Shown: piece after piece, positions 1 to 12,600 of the stretch
Layout of the letters: each line of letters opens with the position of its first letter
Position numbering within the stretch: position 1 is the first letter of the stretch
Notes under the pieces: generated by a model
The model's database searches: none
Told to the model about the DNA's origin: nothing
The model's input: the letters and a program-made list of their open reading frames with translations, nothing else
Program-made: the position numbers and the translations under genes
From: Gorsachius magnificus
Taxonomy: Eukaryota > Chordata > Aves > Pelecaniformes > Ardeidae
Direction: 5' to 3'
Length of the DNA: 64,000 nucleotides
Assembly: GCA_034008185.1 (NCBI GenBank)
Contig: CM067086.1
Location: 29,347,007-29,411,006, forward strand

Positions 1-526
1 CACTGGTCTTTGTGGGTTTCTGGACTCTGATGCAGATGCTGTCTTTTGGAGGGAGTGGATAGTGGGAATTGCAAGTGTTCTTAAGCTCTAGCATTATCAT
101 GGTAAAAGCTCAGCTGGTCATCTTTTGCAAACTTTAACATGCTGGTTTGTTTTTTTGGTTTTGTTTTGGGTTTTGTTTTTGGTTTTTTTTTATTGCAGGT
201 GGTTCCAAATGAATGATAAAAAAGTTCAGCACTGTGAGGCTTCCACTACTAAGCTCATACATATCTTTTATACTGTTCAATTTACTCTGAAATTCTCACC
301 TTCACTCTTGAAAAGCAGTGATTTAAAAAAATAAAACAAAACTGAAAGTGATGGAACATTGTATGAACAATTGTGAAATATCTTGGCTATCCTTTATGCT
401 ACTCCACATCCCCTTACCCACATCCTTGTAGTCCCTCACACATATTTATTTTTATAATACCCTACATACCAATCACGCAATGAGATCTCCATCCCAAAAG
501 AAAAACAAATGCACTCTGCATCTTAC

Positions 527-663
527 TTTTACTTGGCTCTGGATCCTGAAGCAAAACGTTTCATTCCACACTGGATCTCTGCAGTTCTTGACGGTTTTTG
601 TCCGGACAGTCTTAGGGGAAGCAGTGGGCAAGGACAGGCTTACATAGCAATCAGTTTGAGTAA
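527..663 (-). CDS. PLA2G4E: Copy C coding exon 3 (C2 domain)
   Basis: 137 nt, same size as copy A exon 3: [20 protein letters not shown], then [17 protein letters not shown]. Calcium-loop Asp and Asn positions are kept. Donor AAA|gtaaga. Confidence 0.93.
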
Positions 664-3600
664 CTGTATTTGAAAAGATATATTGTAACCAACAAATTAC
701 TATAAATATCTTAGAGCATGGCCTTATAGCACTGTATAAATGGCAAGCTGCAAAAAGGACATATCGTTTTTACTACTTTTCTTACAGGTCCTTATTAAAT
801 AGTGTTCACTACTGTTTGTTCCCTCCTGCAGGTGGGAGTTCTGGTCATTAATGGAGATTCAAAGAAGCTACTGCACTAAAGACAACTGGTAAGAAAAAAT
901 ATGCAGAGCTAGTTTTACTTAACAAAATACATTATTGGTATGTCCCCTGTTTGTTGCAAATCAGCATATTTCTGTGATGGAGAAGAAAAAGGGTTACATT
1001 TTAAGAGAACCTTTTTAAAGGGTAAAATACTTATTTAACTCTTTGAGAATTTAGACAAGGGGCTAGATTTGTCCTTTGCTCTTTAGAGAAGAACAGAAGA
1101 ACTAAAGACGGTCTGGGTATGAAGGATCTGCCCCTTTAGGTCTGCTGCCTCCACATAGCTGTAGCCCAGTCCACATAATGAGCCAACTATCTCACCCAAC
1201 ATGTGGTCACATCCCTTCACCATCAATGAATATGCAAAAATAGCAATGCACTGATTTAAACTCTGAGCTTTGATAATGAAGAAACTTGTAATTTCTGAGA
1301 AAGGTGTTACTATAACACAAGGTTGCACAGTTAGCTACAGGTATGGCACTAAATCTTCATAATACATGGGGGCTGCTTTGGGGTCGGCTCCCAGGAACCA
1401 CCCCCAGCCCCAGCCTGGGGCAAACAGCCTCCCTGCCGGGTCAACACAGCTATGCCAGGCACCGCTGCAGAGTGTTGGCGAGTTGTCTCTCGGGGATTGC
1501 CAGAGTTTTGGGGTGAGAGGCAGGTTGGGTACTTGTATGTCTGCGCAACTAACTTTCCTTTTGTGTGCTAACCTGATGTGTGTAGAGTATTTGGTGGTTA
1601 GGATTCTCTCTGATACTGCTAAGATGACGATGGGGGTTTTTTAGCAGGGAGCAGTGCTGGGTATCTCTTCCTAAGTGCATAAAAGACTTGATGTCTCCTG
1701 AACCTGCAGTAATAAACTGAGACCCTGAAAAAACAGCAAAGAGTGGTGGGACTCGCTCTCTCTATGCTGCCATTCAGTCCTGTACACTGCTTCACTTCTT
1801 GTTAGACAACAGACCTTTCTTTTTGTCTGCTGAGCAACTACAGCTGTCTCTAATATCTCCAGCTTTAAGAAATTGTTTTGTAATCACAGTAACAGATGTG
1901 GGTATAATCACAGGCAGTTTGGTACTGTGGGATACATGCTGAGAGGCAGCATGACCAAGTAGGTAACCTGCTGGAAAAGGTCTCATGACATGTTGGCTCC
2001 AGTCCCAGCTCTGCTCCAGGCTGCTAAGTCGCTCTGGCAATTGCTTACATATAAATTTGCTTCTCTGTCTGCACTTCCCCGTCAATAAAACAGTGATAAC
2101 AATCCTTTCCTCTTTTGTAATCTGCTTTGACATCCCATGATTAAAAGCATTATACAAAAAATAATGTTATCAATATTTCCACATGACCTGTAAGAAGAGC
2201 GCCTTATCAGTAATTATGTTATTCTTCCTCTAGCAGTCTATTGATTCTCATTCAGCACTTTCTTTAAACTTGTGGTGTAACCCATGTGGCAATGAATAGG
2301 TGTTGCTTAAAGCAATTTGTGCAATCAAGCTATGTATGATTTAGCTTTCAAGTCTTCTGATACTGTCTGAACATGAAACATCTTCCAGTTTTTCAGCATG
2401 CATTTGATAGTTTTCCCCTTACTGTCCATAGCAGGAATGACTTTAACATTGTAAATGCAGGTGTCTATAATTCTTGTAAGTAATATTAGGATATTTTTAG
2501 ACTTATTACCACAATTTTAAAATGCAGAATATGTGCAATGTACCTGTAGAAAACAATTTATTGGTAAAGGAGGTTATAAAATAATTCCTTTAGCTCTCTC
2601 CCCTACAATATTTTCTACAATTCTTCCATTAATTTTTAACATTTGAAAAAGATAATATTAGCTTTGCATTGTTACTTCCTCAGATCATGCCAGAGAAGCA
2701 GGTAAGAGTAAGAGTGAGAATATCTGCTTCTTCAGCAGCAGTATCTGTCAGTTACAGACTACTGATACACATGTGTTTTAGAGAATTTGTCCATTTATGG
2801 TCTGGGATGTCTCTTTGTTGTACATACTAGCTATGAAACCTGATTTAGAAGACAGGCATTTGATATTTTCAGAGTATCAAAGAAGCTCTAAACTTGTGAC
2901 TTATAAACTTGTATCTAGATAGAGCTGTGGTGGGATCCCTTTTCAGTCCTTCATTCTCTCTCAAAACAACAGACAACTTGAGAAGTTAGTCCAGTCTTTA
3001 GCAAGGCTGTTAAGGCTGTTCACCCTTAATAAGAGCAAAACCAAAGTTCCCACAACTTGATGAGCCACATGTAACACCAGCTTGGTTAGCAACCATCAAG
3101 GATTCAGTCTCAACATAGCCCAAGACAAGAATGCAAATAGAATAGAACAGAATAGTTTAGGCCAAAAAAGACCTTTAACATCATCGAATCCAAACTATTA
3201 ACCTAGCACTGCCAAGTCCACCGCTAAACCATGTCCCAAAGGAACACATCTACACATCTTTTAAATACTTCCAAGGATGCTGACTCCACCACTTCCTTGG
3301 GCAGCCTGTTCTGATGTTTGATAACCCTTACATTGAAGAAATTTTTCCTAATATCCAATCTAAACCTCTCCTGGTACAACTTGAGGCCGACAGATGCAGA
3401 TAGAGACAAGATATCTGAATCTGAAAACAGCCAGGCTACTGCATGAAGAGTAATAAATTATGCCCCAGAACTATAATGTTGCAAGACTTAACTGTTAACT
3501 TGTATATGCAACACATATTTATATAAATTTTTGACCTGATCCCAAATACGCAATGTTAAATGTAAGGGCAGGTGATGAGATTTATCACTGAGATCTCTTT

Positions 3601-6600
3601 GCATACACTCTCAGCCCTGGACAGGAACAAGTGTACCCCATGTTCCAGTTCTCTTCCGCTCTTTTCCTCTCTCCACAGTAAAAGACTTTAACTATTACCA
3701 GCCATTAAAAATAAATGTGCCCAGGTTGAAGAGGATGAACTTAGACAGCCTGGCATATGAGAAAGAGCTGAAAGAACTGAGTTTGCTAATTCAACAGCAA
3801 CAGCAGCAAAGACTGTGAAATAGCATGGTAATAATAAATTTTGTAATGTCCAAGTTATTGATACAAGGAGGACAATGATCATTGGTTCTGTGGGGCCAGA
3901 GGGTAGTAAACAAAGATAAATGTTAGGGAAACTGCCCCAGCTCTAAGACAGTTAGCTCTAGTGAGAGGGATTTTATCAATTTTCTAGATAACTCATTTCA
4001 GAGGGTACTGGTACCCATATATGTATCAGAGAGTGACAGACAAGATAAACTTGAACCTGCTTCAGGAGAAGAGGATGAGCCCAGGTGAACCTACAAGGTG
4101 TCATATGGAAGTGCCACCACATGATGCCCACGTTTATGCTGGAAGGCAACAAACAGGATAATCGTGTCACATCAATTACATTGCATGGAAACCAACTAAC
4201 CAGTCTCCATGCCAGCCTTGACTGTCAGGGAAGGAAGTGATAGGACATCCTTATACTGCACCAGCCCAAGAGATCAATTCCCAGGTATCTGGGCACTGTC
4301 ACCAAAACAATTGCATACCTCCTTCTTTGACACATGTAAAGTAAGACTGTAAGTTCATTGGAAAAGTTGCCACCTTTCCTTTCCAAACACATACAGGGTC
4401 CAAGTAACAAGGCTTAAATCTGTACCTAGAGCCTCCATGTACCATCCCAATATAATCCTTAAAAGGAAACAATACAAAAAGCAACCCAATATAATGCAGA
4501 GATGCCCACACACAGCTGTGCTACAATGTCTCCCATCTACCCCAACTCCTCCGTGAAGCAACAGAGGATATATTATATACCGAAATGGCATTTTGGGTAT
4601 GTGGAGCTGTTCTCGGAAGATTTGTACATGCTAACAGAAGCACAGATGTCATTAGATTACCCTTATATATGTTCTGTTTTGGTAAAGTGGAACTAGAAAT
4701 CACGTATTACCATAGGTACACCCGGGTTTCAACTTTTCATAAACATTGCCACTACTTCACTGTTCCCACTCTCAGTGTCAGCCAGTAGGAACCAGTAAGC
4801 CACACATTTTTGGCAAAGAGGTATTGCTAAGAGGTCAGACTTCCTTCGTCGCACCTCAGACTGTCTTGTAGTGATATGGGGTGCAATCTCACACCTATCC
4901 CTGGAAAATATTTTTTTAGAAAGTTCTTTCATTTCCATTTAAAAATAAACTAGCTGAAAATTCAGTCTTGGCCAGACATCAACACTGTTGATGCAGACAC
5001 TGCAGATAATTAAAACTGCTGGGCATCTGAAGAAACCATTATCAGAGGGAAACCTCATGGAAACAGACTTGGAAACAGGCTTCAGATTTCAAAGAAAACA
5101 GGAGTGGGAACAAAATCAATAGCAGTAGCAGCTGAACCAACAGATTAAAACTCACAAATTCTCTTTCTTCAGAAAATATTCCCCCCAAAAGTTATTTACC
5201 TAGTAAGGGAATAGAAACAAAAATGGTTTTAACGTGTAGATAAAACTAATGTATTTTTTTGCCTTAAATATCAATATTTTGACTCAGAAATGCCTCTGAC
5301 ATGCTTTATAAAAATGCCTCTGACATGCTAAACATGTAGTGATGGTACTTTTTCTCGCATTCTCCTAGTTATCTTTTCTTTCAAGTAAAATTTGGTACTG
5401 AATGGGAAGCTCCCAAAAAGCCATAGCTCAGTATGACAGCGAGGACAAGGCCAGCTGACTGGCATGAGGTCTTCTGCTTTCTCTGAGTTTTGAGTTTCTG
5501 AAAACCAGAAAATGTTTGAAAATATGATGAGTGAGGTTAAAAATATCCCAAAGTCTCACTTATGGGAAGCAGCTAGCACTGATAATCTGTAGGATTTTAC
5601 TGTAGGTTCTGTACACTAAAATAGAAATAGAGACCTGTAGAGGTTCTTTGGTGTTTATGGTGGGGATGGAAGAGTTCTGCTAAGGAAACAGCATGGAAAT
5701 AATAAGGTTTGTTACAACTAAGTAACACAAGTAGGGTGCAATAAATCACCTCATTCCCTCACATGATGGTTTGAAGCAGCCAATATGAAGGTAAAGATGT
5801 CAATGCCGATGATTTGGTAAAAAAAAAATCCATAACAAACCAAAACAACTCACTGGAAGCAAGACTGCTTACACCACAATGTAAATGGGTCTTTCCGTGC
5901 CTGAGAATCCAGCCCAAAGTCTGTAAATTTCAGTCACCATTTTGTGAACTACATTTTGGACCTACAGGGCATAACAAGAAGGTGAAGATTACAGTTGGAT
6001 TATTTCAGTTTATTTGTTAAGGAGAGAGTTGATTCAGCCTGGATTAAAAGCTTACATCGCAGCAATGGTTCATCCTGACATAAATATGACGACTTGGATG
6101 CATTGCCAACATGAACTTTGCTTTTGGCAGCCAAGTCTTCGTATTTTATACGCCTTTTCTACAAAGATTTCACCATCAGTTTCTTTCACATCAAAGTAAG
6201 CCACAGATAAACACACAGCCTCCAGACTATCTTTTACCACAAGACTACAACTAATCCTATTTTCACAGTGAAATTAAATGATCTTATATTCTGGCTGGAG
6301 TCCTCCAGGACTCCCAAATGATCTAGCAGTCTACTGCAACTTTCCTCTGAGTAACAATAAACCATGTTAAATGTAGCCTCTCTACTTTACATTGGCCTCC
6401 TACATAATAGAAAATCTCATCTGGGTTCTTGGTCCTTATCTACAAGGTAATCAATGTCCTCAGTTCAGCAAAAAGGTTGCCTGAAGTTCCTCTCTGGAGA
6501 CCATCGCTGATAAAGGTCCTCAAGCTCTGTGGATCTCACCTGTGGGCAAGGCTTTCCATGGCACTGCTCTGAGTCTTCAGAATAAACCTCCATGGGGACA

Positions 6601-9600
6601 GAGACATACCACAGGCCTTATCTTATTGTGCTTTTAGCATACAGCTGACCTCAGCAGCACTCATCTAGACACATGCGTAAGAGCACTAAGAGAGCACAGA
6701 TGCATAAAACAAAACAGGTCTCTGCTCAGAGGGTACGGGAAAGAATTACTCACTAATTACAGATATCAGGCACACTGCTTAATGCATAACTGAATGAACT
6801 TCAGATACTGCTGTCTTGATGAAACCAGAACAACTAGAACAGAACTAGAGCAGATTCTGCAGGTTCTTTAACAGTGTATAAGAAAACCTATTGGGAATCA
6901 ATGAACAAAAATGCATTTAAGTGTATTTTTCACAATAAAATACCAAAGATGAGAAGTTGTACCTTCTTCTCCTCATCAAAGGAATACCTCACCAACCCTG
7001 AAGCAAGTCCTGCAATAAATAAGTGTCTGTATCAATCTTCATATTCTTTATGAACCTCTTTGAATGTCCCACATAACCACTAATATTCCTGTAAACACAG
7101 ATCTGCTGATATACAATTTATGGTTACTGTTCAGTGTCAAGGAAAATATACTTTGGTCTTAATACCTTGTTGTACAATAGTAAGCAAGGTATAAAGTAAA
7201 ACATGGCCCTTAGCAAGGATGATCAAACCCACCAAGGTACAATAACTTTTAAGAAGATGTGGGAGTCTGTAAGCATGAGAAAAGGCAATGCTCAGCTTAG
7301 TTTCGTAAGTGATGAGAAGGTGTTACACAGCTCAGCTCAAAGAAATTTGTAAATATAGAAAACCTATTCTGAAATCAAAGCACATACTTCATCGTCATTA
7401 TCTGTTGACAACTGCTGATGTTGCTTACATATGTTTGAAACTGCACACTAGTCTTTTGTTATCTGGGTTACTTATTAGCACAGCGCTTCATGAAATGTGT
7501 CTCAGCTCTTGCAGAAACATCCATCCAGGTCTACTGGAACTTTCCGAGTCAGAACTAGAAAGTCATGTCCTGAGCAGTCTGCCACTGCCTTTAACTCTGC
7601 AAGCCAAATGGCAGAGGGGAAATGAAGGGTCACGAATCGCTGCATGGACCCGTGCCCTCTCAAAGCACTGTGTGGTTCTACATTGCTGCCATCACCTACT
7701 CATTCCAGCCTCTCTTCTCCACCCAAGCTTCTCCCTTGTTCATTTCCATTGCCTCCACCCTTTTCAAACCTGTTTCAAAACAGGTTTTGACATTTTAAAA
7801 AATTCTAAAATATTTTGAAACCTGTTTCAACCACTTGTTAACCAGAAGTCTCCTCTAAACACAAGGCTAATGAAGTCTACTAGGAACATGTAGTACACCA
7901 TTGCAAAAGGCTTTAAAGATCATCCCTGTTCAATGAAGGGCAACAGCTGCAATACCACCTGCACTGGTGCAGTATTAGAGCCCAGTAGCTGTTTTCACCT
8001 ATGCCTTTGAGCCAGAGATGAGTCTAACATTTATCTAAGGTTGTTTACTGCTTTTACCAGAACTTCAGCCAGTAATCAGTTTACCTTCCTAACGCCCCTG
8101 TGGGGCTCCTAATGCCCTTGCTGCATTCCTTGCTTTAGAGACAAGGAACTAAGGTTTTGAGGAAACTCATCTCCAAGCTTACACCAAGAGCCTGGAGGAA
8201 GCCACAGCAGAACATCATACATCATACCTTTAACCACCATAACAGCTTTCTCTTCTTGCACACAGAAGCCAGCATGACTGCAAGAAGGTGCGTGTATACC
8301 TACATAGAAACCATTGATACCTAGCAGTAGAGGTGCAATAGTTTCCACAGCTGTAAGGAGGTATCCTGACCAAGATCCCTAACCAAATAACATATTAATG
8401 AGCTCCTTGATTATACAATAGCGTTGTCATTTTTAGTGGCAGCTTATGATACTATGAAGGTACAGCACAGGCTTTTCATCTCCACACTTCTTACCATGTA
8501 TACAATACAGTTGTACACAATATAATATACACTACACTCTATACAGTACGCTCCATCATGGTGTTTCTGCCAACAACACATTAAAGACTTGAGAAAGGGA
8601 AAATATCTCAAAATAATCTCTTAGACTAGAGAACACAAAATGGGTGATCTGAGGGAAACTAGGTTTTTGTACATGTTTGAACAGTAGCAATGAACTGAGA
8701 AAGAGTGGGAGCGGAGCTGGGTAACATGAGTGGATAAAATCAAACAGAAGATTGAATGGAAAGGAGCAGAGGTTGTTAACAACTGCAACTGTGAAGTTGA
8801 TTCACATCGTATTCATTGACATTATCCATTAATTTGTTACTCATATTATTAATTGTGGTTATGATTTTGTTATTATAAACATCAGTCAGGACTGGGGCAC
8901 CATTTTGATAGGTACCTTAGTAGTTATGCAATTAGCTCTTGATCTCAATCTAACCAGCTTACAATTACAGTAAGAAAAGCCCTGCTTCAGGATATGACAT
9001 CACAGGGAGGAGCTTCTGGTAATTAACAGTTGCTTTTATACCTGTTTGTTTCAGTTTCTTAACCAGTGAGGAAATCCTTGTTTACAGGCCTTGTTGCAAC
9101 TTGGCAGCTACCCACGTAACTACTACTCTGTCCTTGTGCAGATTCCTCTTGCCAAGCGTTTGTCCTGGGCTGTTTTTAGGATTTCTCTCCGTTAACACAA
9201 ATGCAGACTGCCTGAGCAGCCAGCGGCATCAGGAATTTAGCTGAGATGCCTTGCAAAGACACCAGTGCTCTTTTTCAAAGGACCATGTCCCGGGATTCCT
9301 CTGAAGCATGGCAGTGAGCACATCCATTTTGACAGGGAAGTGATTTCACCCTAAAAGCAAACACACCATTAGTGGTGGCCAGCCCAGGCAGCTGCCTGCT
9401 GGTCGTGCCCATGCTGCCTGCCTGCCCTCTTTGCTGCCACCCCCTCACATCAGTGCTTCAGTCACTGGAAAAGGTAAGAAGTATATGCAGTTTGTTGGAT
9501 GCATCCCTTCAATCAGTCCTTTCCAGACACAATAGTTTCCTCTGGAGAACACAGCAATGAAAGGGAATTTGTTATTATGATGGTGTTACAGAGGATTTAG

Positions 9601-12600
9601 GTGACAGAAGGAAAAACATTAGCAATTCTGCCTTCCAACTTTTAAAATCAATGGGCAGTGTAGTATTGGGAATTTCCTATGAAACTGCATAGCAACATGG
9701 CTTAGATTTAACAAGAACCAGATTTAATACTATAGTTAAAGACAAGCCTAATGAGAATGCTGATTGACATTAGCTTATCATATTAAACTAAAAAAAATAA
9801 CTGTAAACCATTCCAAGACAAGCTTTCTGGAGCCTTGGACTTTGCTAAATACAAAGTAAGGCAAACCAATATTTTTAAAAGCATTTTTTGTCTCCTGAAG
9901 AGAATATTTCTATGAAATACATGTATCTAGAAAGTATTACTTTATATTTCACTCATAGCCCATGAAACAAACAGGTTTCTCTCCCATAAGTGTCAATTTG
10001 CAGTGCAGAAGATATTTATTTTCCCTCCTGGAAGACCAGGGAACTCTGCCACCGAGAAAGGGGCCACGCGAAACCAGATTTGCCAGCTGCATGAGGCAGC
10101 CCGTGCCCTGCTGCGACTGCAGCAGCAGCCTCTGGGAACAGCGAGGGCCGGGTGTGCTCCGACAGGACCGTGCATGGAGAGGCAGGTCTGGGCAGCTACG
10201 CTGACAAACAAGGTCTACTCTGGGGAATTTACACAGCACAGGTCCAGTTCTTGTTATAACTGGTGCACAGAGGGGGAAATGCAGCTGTACTTGGACAGCA
10301 GAGCAGTCTCTCCAGAAAGAAAGTCTCCCATGGCTAAATGGTGGAAATGCAGAGGGCTGCATAAAAGTGGTTTCAAGGGGATCTGCGAAGAAATGGGTGG
10401 GGGTGTTGAAGATGAAAGCTATGTCCTTTCCCAGTCAACTTGGCTGGTGGACCAGCACTTAGAAAACAAAGAGTTTTGCAACAACCAATCCCTTCCCACA
10501 CGTGGGAAGCCTTCTGAAAGTCAAACTCCACTATGTCAACCGACAAGGAAAGTAAGGGAAGAACATGGGAAGTCACTGGATAGCAGAACAAATTCAGTGC
10601 CTTTCAGCAGTGAAGGCAAAACTGATTTTTGCCATTGCAAGGGTAAGGTATTGAGATGGCAGCAAAGGTTTTTGTGACATGGAAATCAGAGACTAGACAA
10701 AGGCTGTTGCTGATGCATAGAGTTTATGTAGATTCGAGAGGAGACTGGAAGTGTTGCTTCATTCATAGAAAAGCTGTATTTGTCCTGGGAAGTTACCAGC
10801 TCTGAAGTGATCGAGTGCTGGGAGAGCACATCATGCAGAGAGCACTGTATGCTTTTGCCCTACTCTCATACTCCTCCCCAGGCACCTCCCTCTGGCCACT
10901 CTCAAACACGGGGCAGGAGACCTTTGGTCTGATCCAGTGCAGCTGTTCTTGTGTCCCTGTGCACTGCAATGGGGGTGCGGGAACATGGAGAGCCCAGCTG
11001 TGACTCTTGCTCCTCATGCTGCCAGTAGCTCCCTATTTTCCCTATGCCTCAAGCCAGCCTGGCTGCATGACCAATGTTCAGACCATGGGTGATTAAACAC
11101 ATCTCTCCCAAATCTTCTCATACCATCCTGTACAGTTGCAGAGAAAAAGTACCATCTGGGCACTGAATCCAGATTTTGCAGGAATGGTGGATGCATTTAT
11201 GAAGGCAAAGAAAAGAAAACAGAAATATCTGTAACTATTTAATTAGCAATATAAGTATATTGATCTCCCCGAAGAATAACACCCTGGTGTTTTCATATGA
11301 CACTGGGAAAGAATACCTGGGTTCCTGTCCGGTGCAAAGTGAGCAGAAAGATACGAAAGCAAAATCCTTTAGTGACCTCCAAGTGCTAAGAATTTTGGGT
11401 ACGGCAATAAAATGCAAACACTACTTTTGACTCAGGAGCCAGATCTGAGCCACAGACCTCATGAATTGCATATCTCTTGGGAGAGTGGGGCAGGAAAAAG
11501 CATGCCTTGGTGTCCGCCCTGCATTTATTATAGGTCAGTTCTGGGCAAAAACTGACAATCTGGATGAACCTTTGGACAGGTCTGGTATCACTATTTTTAT
11601 TACTTTTGACAGGGAAAATTCAGCCAAACTCAACCTTGCCCAGAAATTGTAACAGCAGTGTCTTGGGAATTGTATGTACTACTCAGATTGTAGTTGCCTG
11701 ATAACCTACATTTTTTAGGAGCAAATCCTTCTGGTTCATGAGCAAGCCCTTTTTGTATCAGATTTCAAAACACATTAGTAGCCTAATTCTTGTTATTACG
11801 CTCACACCATGTACAAATACAATCTTTTGTCTGACACAAAGGGAAAAGGTTAGGAGACCATGATTATAGATGATTGCCACATTTATCCCAGAATAAAAAA
11901 TAACAAGTCCTATATTATATGATGTGCAAGACCTAAAGAGGCACTGTGGGTTACGGGTAACAGTCCCTCTGCACAAGGAGGACACATTAGCTGCTCAGTG
12001 CTGCAGCTGAAGAAAAGCAAAGTGTACTCATCTTTGACAGGTGTTCTTCCAAAAACCACAGCTTGGTCTAATCAGACTCTGACTCCAGAAAAGCTCTGAT
12101 GGCTCTTTGCAGTTTTAATTATTTCTGTGCCTTCTTTCAGCTCTCTGTCCTCATCTCTGTCTCTCTTAACAACTTTAAGTTGTACAGAAAAAAATGACTA
12201 AAACAAATAACTAAGTGGGAAATACAAGCGATTCTGCTTCTCCTAAAGTATATTTTGAGCTAAATATATTTCAAGTATTTACAACTATTCGAATAAAAAC
12301 ATAAATTACATGACCAATACATTCCCACAAAAATATTTTTAAATAAAAAATTTTGAGCAAAGACTAATTTTAGGAAAGTATTCATGTGCAATGAAATGCA
12401 TAGACTACGATTCCCCAATTTGCTTCCTACATCTCCACTTGTCTCACTGACCATAAATGCACTTCAGCCTAAACCACTCTGAACTTGGTATAGACTACAA
12501 AGTGAACTTTTCTGTACATGCTGATACCTCACTCTTCCATGGCAGAGGTTTTTAATGGATGCCTTTGGATCTCTTCCTCTGAGGACTCCTTTCATTGTTC

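Noticed and set aside
125..334. 69-codon open frame rich in Phe, Leu and Val near the left edge
   Set aside because: It is the translation of a T/G-rich low-complexity tract (tttggttttg runs).
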